Below are positions 17,013 to 24,751 of a DNA stretch of 64,000 nt, in pieces. Both the position numbers and the translations under genes were made by a program. Source of the DNA: Polyangia bacterium (GTDB lineage Bacteria > Myxococcota_A > Polyangia > Polyangiales > Polyangiaceae); NCBI GenBank assembly GCA_030426145.1, contig JAUHZF010000006.1, forward strand, positions 1 to 64,000, read 5' to 3'. A model generated the notes under the pieces. The model did not search any database and was not told where the DNA came from. It saw nothing but the letters and a program-made list of their open reading frames with translations. Each line of letters starts with the position of its first letter. Position 1 is the stretch's first letter.

Positions 17013-18308
17013 TCACGCGGGATTGTTGATGCGCCCCATGAACATGGGCGCGCCCGATGTGGTGTCGACGAGGAAGAACAGGAAGGGTCGGTCCGCGGTG
17101 AACACCTTGGGGTCGGGGGCTTTGATCGGCAGCGAGGTGGTCTTCATCACGAGACCCGTCGCCGCGGCCGCCTCGGTGCCCTGCTCGTTCACGTTCACGA
17201 AGGCGCGGTGGAAGACCTCGCTCAGGGCTAGTCGTCCGTCCGCCGAAGGCGCGGCGATGCCCGAGAAGTCCGCGCGGCCGCGATCGAAGGCCAGCTTCAC
17301 CCCCATGTCCTTCAAGGCGTCGCCGAGGGCGAGCGGCCCCTCGGGCTTCAGCTCGAAGCGGGGGAGGGTGACCTGCACCGCCGTGAAGTCCATCGCCTCG
17401 CGCCACCCTGCGAGGCTCTTGGCGGTGAGCTTGGCTTCGAGCGCAGCGAGGCCGTCGGCCGTCGCGGGCAGGGCGAAGACCATCGCCCAGTCGCCGCCTC
17501 GATATCCCATCTCGAGGATCTGGGCTCCGTCGGCCTCGGCGTACCGGAACTGGGCTTCCTGGTGCATCATCGGCACCTGGGTCTTCTTGCCCCCCGGGAG
17601 GGTGAAGGCGCCGGGCTTGGTCTGCTCCTTCTCGAACGCGTGGGCCCAGCGACCCTTGAAGTAGACCGCGTTGGTCAGGACCATCCGGGTGTCGGCGTCG
17701 ACCGATCCGGCCGGCAGCAGCTCTGGGATCTTCTCCCGCGTCTGGGTCTTGACCCACCGGTTGATCGTCGCCCTCGCGGCATCGGGCTCGCTTCGGAAGT
17801 CGAGCGCCTGCGCCTCGGCCTGGTAGCGCTGCTTGGTGAGGGCGAGGAAGGTCGGTTTGACCGCGAGCTTGCGGTCGGTGAAAAGTCGGTTGGCGACGGC
17901 CAGCTCGTAGACGGGGTCCTTGGGCGACTCGGGGGTCGTGTACCGCTTCATGGCGGCGCCCATGGCCTCGTGCATGTCGGTCGAGAAGCCCAGGTGCGCT
18001 TCCATCTCGGCCGCGGTTTCGCCCGTGGCGCCACCGTAGGCCATGGCGAGGGCCATCTGCAGGCTCACCGGGGACAGGGCGAGGTTCTCGTCGCCTTTGA
18101 TGGCGCGTCGGTAGAGCGCGAGCCCGAAGCCGGTGGGCTCGAGGGTGGCGCTCGACGCTGCCGGCGGGGCGTCGGCGTCACCCGGATCCGTATCGGTGTC
18201 GTTTGCCGTGTTCACCGGTTGTGGCGCCGGTGGCGGGTTCGGCTCCGTGGTGGGCGAAGGGCAGCCCGTGAGAAGGGCGAGGGCGAGCAGCGGGAATCGA
18301 ACCTTCAT
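17013..18308 (-). CDS. Serpin (serine protease inhibitor) lipoprotein
   Basis: 431 residues from ATG 18308; a frame extension to 18362 lacks a good N-terminus. MKVRFPLLALALLTGC carries a clear lipobox, then a Pro/Asp/Thr/Ala linker to about residue 55. The serpin fold shows LALSPVSLQMALAMAYGGAT, VLTNAVYFKGRWAHAFEK, a strand with VTLPRFELK and the C-terminal signature FTADRPFLFFL...MFMGRINNP. The hinge GTEAAAAT (from Gly377) has the small residues of inhibitory serpins. Counting from the hinge puts Thr-Ser at P1-P1', but the loop is about six residues longer than in alpha-1-antitrypsin, so the scissile bond is uncertain. Anchored in the envelope, it could block proteases of prey or self. Confidence 0.93.
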   Translation of the reverse strand: MKVRFPLLALALLTGCPSPTTEPNPPPAPQPVNTANDTDTDPGDADAPPAASSATLEPTGFGLALYRRAIKGDENLALSPVSLQMALAMAYGGATGETAAEMEAHLGFSTDMHEAMGAAMKRYTTPESPKDPVYELAVANRLFTDRKLAVKPTFLALTKQRYQAEAQALDFRSEPDAARATINRWVKTQTREKIPELLPAGSVDADTRMVLTNAVYFKGRWAHAFEKEQTKPGAFTLPGGKKTQVPMMHQEAQFRYAEADGAQILEMGYRGGDWAMVFALPATADGLAALEAKLTAKSLAGWREAMDFTAVQVTLPRFELKPEGPLALGDALKDMGVKLAFDRGRADFSGIAAPSADGRLALSEVFHRAFVNVNEQGTEAAAATGLVMKTTSLPIKAPDPKVFTADRPFLFFLVDTTSGAPMFMGRINNPA

Positions 18309-18380
18309 CGTGTGTACGTAGATCCGACGGACCGAGGGGACCAATCGGTTCGGGGGCCGCACGTCTACGTCGGACGCGCG

Positions 18381-19205
18381 TCAGATCCAGATCGCGACGA
18401 CTTGCTGCCCGTCGTGTTGCCAGTCGGGGCGCTCCGGCAGGCTACGCGCGCGCTGCATCGCGTAGCGGTGCGCGGTCCAGGCCACGGCTGCGGCGTCGAG
18501 CACGTCGTCGATCTGCACCCCGCCCACCTCGTCGACCTCGAGGGGGATCTTGATCCCGGCACGCTCGAGCAAGCGCAGCCGCATCATCACGCCGTTGTAG
18601 CTCTTCTTGTCGTGGCTCAGCGGCTTGCCCGCCATCTCGGCAAAGGAGGCTTCGGGGTGCACCTCGATGATGCGCCCCGCGGGTCGCGCCTTCTCCAGGC
18701 GCTTCTGTCGTTCGTCGTCGGGCTCGATGATTCGGGCGTACTTTCGGAGTGCGCTCTTCGACTCCTTGCGCATCATGATCTGGCGCGAGGTGAAGTAGGG
18801 CTGCATGTTGCGGCGCATCTGCGACTGACTCTTCAGCACCGCGTCGACCTCGAGGATCTGGTCGCGCAGGTCGTAGGTCGGCTTCGGGAGCCCCATGCCC
18901 ATCAGGTTGCGCGTGAGCGCGTTGGCGACCTCGTAGGTCGCGGCCTCGATGGCGGGTCGCGGGGGGGCGAGGATGATGCTGTCCCGCCGCGGTCCCAACA
19001 GCTCCTTCACCATGCCGTCGCAGTAGCGCTTGCCCTCGGCGAGGAGTCCGATGGGGATGTCGACCCCGATCGAGAAGGCGTCGTCGGCCTCGTGGACCAG
19101 CGCCGCGAAGCTCTCGTACATGGCGGCGCCTGCGAAGCGCCCGTTGTTGAGGGCGACCGCGATCCAGCCGTTCTTGCAGCCATCGACACCGACGACGAAC
19201 ACCAT
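18381..19205 (-). CDS. DUF429 family protein (predicted RNase H-like fold)
   Basis: 274 residues from ATG 19205. The start MVFVVGVDGCKNGWIAVAL matches the DUF429 signature (VGVDGCxxGW), and FSIGVDIPIGLL supplies a second conserved Asp. The middle holds SIILAPPRPAIEAATYEVAN and the C-terminus DDVLDAAAVAWTAHRYA with paired Asp residues. Together these acidic positions fit an RNase H/resolvase-like catalytic arrangement, but no reaction has been established for the family. It lies 72 bp upstream of the serpin gene on the same strand and may be co-transcribed with it by position only. Confidence 0.88.
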   Translation of the reverse strand: MVFVVGVDGCKNGWIAVALNNGRFAGAAMYESFAALVHEADDAFSIGVDIPIGLLAEGKRYCDGMVKELLGPRRDSIILAPPRPAIEAATYEVANALTRNLMGMGLPKPTYDLRDQILEVDAVLKSQSQMRRNMQPYFTSRQIMMRKESKSALRKYARIIEPDDERQKRLEKARPAGRIIEVHPEASFAEMAGKPLSHDKKSYNGVMMRLRLLERAGIKIPLEVDEVGGVQIDDVLDAAAVAWTAHRYAMQRARSLPERPDWQHDGQQVVAIWI

Positions 19206-19292
19206 GACGAGACCGGCTAGCCTAGCAGCGACCCACGCTGTCGCGCGGAGCTTTTCCAGCCCGCGCGCTCGAGGGCTTGTTACCCTGCCCGC

Positions 19293-20183
19293 ATGCGCTT
19301 GTTCAGGTCGCTTTGGGCGTTGTGTCTGTTTCCCCTGCTCGGCTGTACCGCCGAGGTCGATGAGCCGGTCGCGGAGGCGAGCGATGCCGTGCTCGGCGGC
19401 ATGTCTTCATCGCGCACGGCCGTGGTTCTCATCGAGACGGGAACGGTGCGTTGCGGAGGGATCGCGGTCGGACCTCGTACCGTGGTCGGCGTCGACCCCT
19501 GCGTGGGCAACGACGCGCGGATCGTACCCACGCCGACCATGTCGACGCCCGTCGACGTGATCAACATCATCCAAGGACCCACGGTGAACATTCCCAACGC
19601 CACCATCGGGTTCGCGGTCTACGAGGTGGGCAGCGACCTCCCCGTCGATCCGGTGGAGATCGGACCGGCCCCCATGCTCGGGGCGACGCTCATCCTCGCG
19701 GGCTATGGCACCCCCAACGGGGTCGACATTCGCACCGAGGGTGAGATCACCGTCGACAGCGTGGCCACGCAGACCTTCACCGCCACCGGGGTCGAGGCCT
19801 GCGTGAGCGACACCGGCGCCTTCGACGCACAGGACCGACTGGTCGGCATCGGCTACTACGGTGAGTTCACCGTCAACGGTTGCCGGGATCCGATCTCCTA
19901 CTTCAACGCCGAGGAGCTCGCAGACCTCATCGGGCAGGGCGTGGGCGGCGGGGGCGGAACCTCCGGCGCGGGCGGGTCCGGCATGGGCGGTGGCGCCACG
20001 GCCAGCGTGAGCTCGAGCGCGGGCGTTGGTGGCGGGGCGACGACGGGCGGCGGCAGCGTCGTCGACGAGGGTGACGACACCGGCTGTGGGTGTCGCCTGG
20101 CTGGCCAAGATGAGTCGACGGGGGGCGCGCTCGCTTCGCTCTTGCTCCTCGGCCTCGTGGGCGCTCGCCGGCGCCGGAGCTGA
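19293..20183 (+). CDS. Degenerate trypsin-like lipoprotein with a MYXO-CTERM-like tail
   Basis: 296 residues from ATG 19293. The signal peptide ends in LLGC with Cys18. The sequence then follows the S1 protease pattern (VLGGMSSSRTAVVLI, CGGIAVGPRTVVGV), but the catalytic His motif TAAHC is replaced by VDPC and the Ser motif GDSGGP by SDTGAF, so it should be proteolytically inactive. A Gly/Ser/Ala-rich linker (about 210-260) leads to GCGCR, a hydrophobic helix (ASLLLLGLVG) and ARRRRS, the MYXO-CTERM pattern that directs processing and surface sorting in myxobacteria. Having both a lipobox and this tail is unusual. It is probably a surface-binding or adaptor protein. Confidence 0.8.
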   Translation: MRLFRSLWALCLFPLLGCTAEVDEPVAEASDAVLGGMSSSRTAVVLIETGTVRCGGIAVGPRTVVGVDPCVGNDARIVPTPTMSTPVDVINIIQGPTVNIPNATIGFAVYEVGSDLPVDPVEIGPAPMLGATLILAGYGTPNGVDIRTEGEITVDSVATQTFTATGVEACVSDTGAFDAQDRLVGIGYYGEFTVNGCRDPISYFNAEELADLIGQGVGGGGGTSGAGGSGMGGGATASVSSSAGVGGGATTGGGSVVDEGDDTGCGCRLAGQDESTGGALASLLLLGLVGARRRRS

Positions 20184-20199
20184 GGACCCGTTCGCGGCT

Positions 20200-21234
20200 T
20201 CAGGCGTGGTGGCCTTCGGGTAGCTCGGCGCCTTCCCACTCGGAGGGAGGCGCCCAGTGGCTCGTGAGGCCATGGGCGGCCTGGAAGCGAGCTTCACGCG
20301 GGGCGACCCAGCGACCGAAGGCGTGCGCGGAGAAAGACAGCGTGAGGCCGGCCGCGACGTCGATGGCGTAGTGCCATCGCAACAGCATCGTGGAGACGAT
20401 GATGTTCAGCGTCATGAAGAGCAGGACGCGAGAGATGATCTTGAACCGCGGATCCGTCTTGGCCGCGTAGAAGGCGAAGAGCGTGAAGTAGGTCGGCAAC
20501 GCCGTGTGCAGCGACGGGAAGATGTCTTTCATGGCGCCGCCCTGCGCGACCGTGGCCGAGACCAGGCCCCAGAAGAAGCCACCGTCGAGCGGGGCGCTGA
20601 ACTGGTCGGCGAGGTAGCCGACGGGGCCGTAGCCCGGCACCGCCACGTAGGTGAGCTGGCCCAGGAAGAAGACGATGGATCCGCCGATGGCGTAGGGCCG
20701 TAGCAGCTTCAAGTCCTTCACCGCCCACAGCACCCACAGGAGGCTGAAGGCAACCATCAGGAAGTAGCTGAAGTAGAAGGCCGAGAACCACTCGATGATG
20801 GGCCGCTGGTTGAACTGATCCATCCACACCGCGGGCGTGATGCCGAAGATGGCGCGGTCGATGGCCAAGAGCTGGGCGTCGAGGCTGTCCGGACGCAGGA
20901 GCGGCAGCAGGTCGCGCAGCATCATGTAGCTTCGCACCATCACCATGATGTAGAGCGCCCGGTAGATGTGGGCGGCGGCGACGCGGCCTCGGTTCGCGGC
21001 CGATTCGTCGCTCACGAAGTCGGGCAGGCACGAGATCCCGCATGCGGCCACCAGCATGAGCATGGTGAGCTCGAGCTCGCGCGCCACCGGTGCCTCGGGC
21101 GCCTGCAGTTGCAGCATGCCCCGCATCGCCACGAGGAAGAACATGGCGACGAGGTTGTGGATCTCGAAGAAGCTCTTGCGAAGCCCTGACGGGCGACTGA
21201 GCTCCTCATCCTCGCTGTGGGCTGCGATCGTCAT
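20200..21234 (-). CDS. PAP2-superfamily phosphatase/phosphotransferase (Aur1/Ipt1-like)
   Basis: 344 residues from ATG 21234 with about seven hydrophobic helices. PSLHTALP (240-247; His243) and RWHYAIDVAAG (286-296; His288, Asp292) are the C2 and C3 motifs of PAP2 enzymes, and VPGYGPVGY just before them recalls the inositolphosphotransferase Aur1/Ipt1 branch. The usual C1 motif KxxxxxxRP is absent, as in that branch. It should act on a lipid phosphate or transfer a phospho-head group at the membrane; the substrate is unknown. The stop is 16 bp from the convergent trypsin-like gene. Confidence 0.85.
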   Translation of the reverse strand: MTIAAHSEDEELSRPSGLRKSFFEIHNLVAMFFLVAMRGMLQLQAPEAPVARELELTMLMLVAACGISCLPDFVSDESAANRGRVAAAHIYRALYIMVMVRSYMMLRDLLPLLRPDSLDAQLLAIDRAIFGITPAVWMDQFNQRPIIEWFSAFYFSYFLMVAFSLLWVLWAVKDLKLLRPYAIGGSIVFFLGQLTYVAVPGYGPVGYLADQFSAPLDGGFFWGLVSATVAQGGAMKDIFPSLHTALPTYFTLFAFYAAKTDPRFKIISRVLLFMTLNIIVSTMLLRWHYAIDVAAGLTLSFSAHAFGRWVAPREARFQAAHGLTSHWAPPSEWEGAELPEGHHA

Positions 21235-21384
21235 CGAGCTGTTGGCGAACCGACACTTTTACATGAGCGGTGCCATTCAGACACGAGGTTTGCAACGTCA
21301 TGACACTGAACCGACACCCGCGCGGCGCGTAGACGATTACGCGCTCGTTCGCAAGTCTCGGGGTCGGGTAGCGATTTCAGTGGG

Positions 21385-22317
21385 TTACTGCAGCGGGTGT
21401 TCGGCGAGGGTGGTTCCGAGGCGGCGGAGGGATTCGGTGCGTGGATGACCCTCCTTCCACACGAGGCGAAACCAATCCACCTGGAGCTTGGTGCGGGGTA
21501 GCAGCGACACCAGCCGACCGGCCTTGAGGTCCTCCGCCACGAAGTAGGCGGGCAGCACCGCCACCCCGGCCCCGTCGAGAACCCGGGCCCGCACGGCTCC
21601 GATGGTGCCGAGGAACTGCATCCGTTCGAAGGCCCACACCTCGTCGCCGGGGCGCGCATCGAGCAGATACCGGAACAGTGGCAGGTCGGGGTGCAGCTCG
21701 AGCAGCTGGTGGTGACGCGCGTCCCGCGCCTTGCGCAGAGGGTGCTTCTTCAACAGGTCGTCGCTCGCCACGAAGGCGTACTCCTCCTCATGCAGTCGGG
21801 CGTAGGCGAGCCCGGCGCGGGTGAGGCGCGCGCTGGAGATGAAGGCGTCGATGTGGTCGCGGTCGAGCTGCGCGAGCAGGTCGTCGCTCTGACCGAAGTG
21901 CAGATGGATGCGGCGAGCGGGCTCGGCCGCCTCGAGAGCATCGAGCATGGGCACGAGCCAGCTGAGTCCGAGCTCGAACCGCGTTCCCACCACGAGGTCG
22001 AACGGGGGCGTGGTGTCCTCCGTACTCACGACGTCGATGCATGCGCGTGCCTCGGCCAGGGCCCGCTCGGCTTGGGGCACCAGCCGTTCGCCGGCCGGGG
22101 TGAGCCGGACTCGGCGCGTGCTGCGCCGAAACAGGGTCGTCTCCAGATGCTCCTCGAGCCGCGCGATGCGATCGCTGAAGGCGGCCGGCGACAGCGCGAC
22201 CGCTTTGGCCGCGCGGCGGAACGTGGGGTGATGTGCACCGGCCAAGAAGCAGCGCAGGGATTCGAGGTCGGGCGGGCGCACGTCGCGCGGCGCAGTCAGC
22301 TCTTGGGTGGTGGCCAC
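21385..22317 (-). CDS. LysR-family transcriptional regulator
   Basis: 310 residues from ATG 22317. The winged helix-turn-helix is at about residues 16-75: LESLRCFLAGAHHPTFRRAA, then LSPAAFSDRIARLEEHLETT and LFRRSTRRVRLTPAGERL. The rest is the periplasmic-binding-protein-like effector domain (FDLVVGTRFELGLSWLVPML, then VLDGAGVAVLPAYFVAEDL). It is divergent from the intradiol-dioxygenase-like gene 77 bp away, the usual arrangement of a LysR regulator and its target. The effector is unknown. Confidence 0.93.
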   Translation of the reverse strand: MATTQELTAPRDVRPPDLESLRCFLAGAHHPTFRRAAKAVALSPAAFSDRIARLEEHLETTLFRRSTRRVRLTPAGERLVPQAERALAEARACIDVVSTEDTTPPFDLVVGTRFELGLSWLVPMLDALEAAEPARRIHLHFGQSDDLLAQLDRDHIDAFISSARLTRAGLAYARLHEEEYAFVASDDLLKKHPLRKARDARHHQLLELHPDLPLFRYLLDARPGDEVWAFERMQFLGTIGAVRARVLDGAGVAVLPAYFVAEDLKAGRLVSLLPRTKLQVDWFRLVWKEGHPRTESLRRLGTTLAEHPLQ

Positions 22318-22394
22318 GAGATCAGTCTAGATCGAATAGTGGTGTTCTCATCATGCTGATTCTCCATACGCGGAAATAGAGCTACGCCGAGGTC
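22318..22394. promoter_or_regulatory. Divergent promoter region between lysR and the dioxygenase-like gene
   Basis: This 77-bp gap must hold both promoters. GATCAGTCTAGATC (22320-22333) and ATCATGCTGAT (22350-22360) are short inverted repeats and candidates for the LysR binding site. No -35/-10 pair is convincing. Confidence 0.35.
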
Positions 22395-23093
22395 ATGGGT
22401 ACGAAGAGTGCGAGGCGATGGTTCTTGGCGGGGATGGGCACGCTGGCCGTGGGCGCATGCGGCGGTGTCGAGTCCAACGAAGACGACGACGGGGTTGGCG
22501 GGGGCTCGACCACGAGCGGCGACGGCGGCGCGGGCGGCATGGAGGCCGGGGCCGGGGGCGACGGAGGGGGCGGAGCGGGCCCCCTCGACTGCACCGCCAC
22601 CGCCGACAACATCGAAGGGCCCTACTACCGCGTCGGCGCCCCCTTGCGGAGTGACCTCACCGAGCCCGGCATGCTCGGGGTGCCGATGGTGATCCGTGGC
22701 ACCGTGGCCTCGCCCGACTGCATGCCCATCGCAGGAGCCGAGCTCGACGTGTGGCAGGCCGATGCCGATGGGGGGTACGACAACGACGGGGTGGACGACC
22801 CGCCGGGCGGCGCCTTCGTCCTGCGGGGTCGCATGCTCACCGACGCCCAAGGACGCTACGAGCTGCGCACCATCATTCCCGGGCACTACCTCAACGGCGC
22901 CCAGTTCCGACCCGCGCACATCCACGTGAGCGTGCGTGCGCCCGGGTTCGCCCCGCTCACCACTCAGCTCTACTTCGAAGGTGATCCCTACAACGAGATC
23001 GATCCCTTCATCATCGAGAGCCTCATCATGCCCCTCGCGGACGAAGCGGGCGGCAAGGCGGCCCGCTTCGACTTCGTGCTCGCGCCGCAGTGA
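22395..23093 (+). CDS. Intradiol ring-cleavage dioxygenase-like Tat lipoprotein
   Basis: 232 residues from ATG 22395. The N-terminus has a twin-Arg (ARRWFLAGMG) and a lipobox (AVGAC, Cys22), then an acidic and Gly/Ser-rich linker to about residue 62. The catalytic domain shows the family order: DNIEGPYYRVG (first Tyr ligand region), GAELDVWQADADGGYDN, GRYELRTIIPGHY (second Tyr) and RPAHIHVSV (two His ligands), which together bind Fe3+ in protocatechuate 3,4-dioxygenase and relatives. Exported intradiol-like enzymes exist in several bacteria and their substrates are mostly unknown. Tat export fits folding with metal in the cytoplasm. The divergent LysR gene is the probable regulator. Confidence 0.88.
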   Translation: MGTKSARRWFLAGMGTLAVGACGGVESNEDDDGVGGGSTTSGDGGAGGMEAGAGGDGGGGAGPLDCTATADNIEGPYYRVGAPLRSDLTEPGMLGVPMVIRGTVASPDCMPIAGAELDVWQADADGGYDNDGVDDPPGGAFVLRGRMLTDAQGRYELRTIIPGHYLNGAQFRPAHIHVSVRAPGFAPLTTQLYFEGDPYNEIDPFIIESLIMPLADEAGGKAARFDFVLAPQ

Positions 23094-23132
23094 GCGCTCG
23101 CACGATGCTCGCAGCACAACCCGCGAGCAACG

Positions 23133-24665
23133 TCAGGCAGGCCATGACCGTGCGTTGAGCGCGCATGGGCCGCGACCCGTCACCAGCTCGTGTGAGCGTT
23201 TGGTCGCCCAAGGGTTGGCCGCGTCGCGGTGGTCCATCAGGCCGAGCCGTCGTCCGAGCAAGGTGTCGATGAGGCCGTTCGGGTCGTGTTCGGCTCGCAC
23301 GTGGGCCAAGCGAGGGATCGCGTCGCTGTACATCTCGCGAAGCTCTTCATCGGTGCACACGGCTTGTTTGGTGAGATGGATGTTGCCGCTGTGAGACCGT
23401 CGGCAGGTGCGGGTGAGCGCTCGGAAGACGCGCGTGACGGTGTCGGCCTGGGTCTCTCGCCGGACCATGAACGCCAGAGAGACGAGGAAGGCATCCCGTT
23501 CCTGGTTGGCGGACAGGGCGAAGGACTCGCTACGGGGTAGGAACCCCACGTCGAACATGCTCGCGGTCAGGCCCGTGTCGCGGAGGCGGTCGAGCGCTTC
23601 GCGAACGAAGTCCTCCACGCGAGCTACCTCGTGTGCTGAGCGCGCCTCGATGGGGAGGATGTAGCTCTGCTGGAAGGCACGGTTGTCGCGACCCACACGG
23701 CGAGCGAAGGCTGCCGCGCGAACGTTTCCATCCATGAAGAACGTGGCGGGGGCGAGGTCGTCGATGAACGAGGCACCCCGCCCTGGGACCCAATTGAGCT
23801 TCCACAGCTTCGTGGCGAGCGTGGGGAGCTCCCCAACCAACAGATCCAGAGCTACCCGCCTCAGCCCGGCGCTGTGAATGAGGGTCGGCCGCCTGCGCGG
23901 CGTGTCGATGACACGATGGCGGGTGATCATCGTGTACCGTCGCCTGTCTGCCTGCATCACGATGCACCCGGCGCCTGGCCATGCCCCTGCGGCCAACCCG
24001 GCGGGACGGACCTCGGGAAAGAGATGCTCAAGTCCGTCGACGCCGTCGAACGCGTGCGTCGAGCTCTGAAGGGCGGGCCGCACACCGACCTCTTCGAGGT
24101 GGTGGTCGACCTGGGTGATGAAGCCCACCAAGCCAAAGCCGCCGACTGCAGCTCGGAACAGGGTGGCGTTCTTCTCGCGTGAGCAGTCCAGTCGCTCACC
24201 CCGCGGGGTGACGAGACGGATGCTTCGGAGGTGGCGACTCTCCCGTCCCCAGCCCGGCGTCATGCGGCTGTAGGCATCGCTCGATATCGAGCCGCCGAGC
24301 GAGATCCCACTCGCGCTCGGCATCACGGGAAGCGCCAGGCCGTGGGCCGTCGTGGCGCTCAATGCGTCACCCATCGTGAGCCCCGCCCCGGCGGTAAGTC
24401 GGCGGTGCTTCGCGTCGACACGCGCGGCCCGTAGCCGTCGGGTCGATATCGCGACCCGGTCAGAGAAGCCCTGACCGTCGAAGGATAGGCAGGACCCGAG
24501 CGGGGCGACGGCGACATTCTGCCGCTCGGCGATACCCAGCAGATCGATCAGTTGCTGCTCATCGAGAGGCTCGTAGACGACCACATCACGGCGGTGCCGT
24601 TCTCCGTAGCTCGACAGATGACGCACCGAACGACGGCCTTTCCAGGGCGCGAGCGGGTGTGACAT
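23133..24665 (-). CDS. FAD-linked oxidase, DprE1/aldonolactone-oxidase-like
   Basis: 510 residues from ATG 24665, no signal peptide. The N-terminal PCMH-type FAD domain shows VAVAPLGSCLSFDGQGFSD, the LTAGAGLTMGDAL strand and ASGISLGGSISSDAYS. The C-terminal substrate domain ends with HDPNGLIDTLLGRRLGL, close to the DP-G-x-F-S-D-L-x-R-R-L-G-L end of DprE1-type decaprenylphosphoryl-ribose oxidases and of aldonolactone oxidases. It should oxidise a sugar or sugar-lipid hydroxyl with FAD. A His for covalent FAD attachment was not recognised. No cell-wall arabinan genes lie nearby, so the substrate is open. Confidence 0.85.
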   Translation of the reverse strand: MSHPLAPWKGRRSVRHLSSYGERHRRDVVVYEPLDEQQLIDLLGIAERQNVAVAPLGSCLSFDGQGFSDRVAISTRRLRAARVDAKHRRLTAGAGLTMGDALSATTAHGLALPVMPSASGISLGGSISSDAYSRMTPGWGRESRHLRSIRLVTPRGERLDCSREKNATLFRAAVGGFGLVGFITQVDHHLEEVGVRPALQSSTHAFDGVDGLEHLFPEVRPAGLAAGAWPGAGCIVMQADRRRYTMITRHRVIDTPRRRPTLIHSAGLRRVALDLLVGELPTLATKLWKLNWVPGRGASFIDDLAPATFFMDGNVRAAAFARRVGRDNRAFQQSYILPIEARSAHEVARVEDFVREALDRLRDTGLTASMFDVGFLPRSESFALSANQERDAFLVSLAFMVRRETQADTVTRVFRALTRTCRRSHSGNIHLTKQAVCTDEELREMYSDAIPRLAHVRAEHDPNGLIDTLLGRRLGLMDHRDAANPWATKRSHELVTGRGPCALNARSWPA

Positions 24666-24751
24666 ATCTCACGCCATCTTGGGACGTTTCGTCCGCATTT
24701 GCGCGTGGCTGAGCGCCTTTCGAGCGGACTCACGGCACCACGGAACCGACG

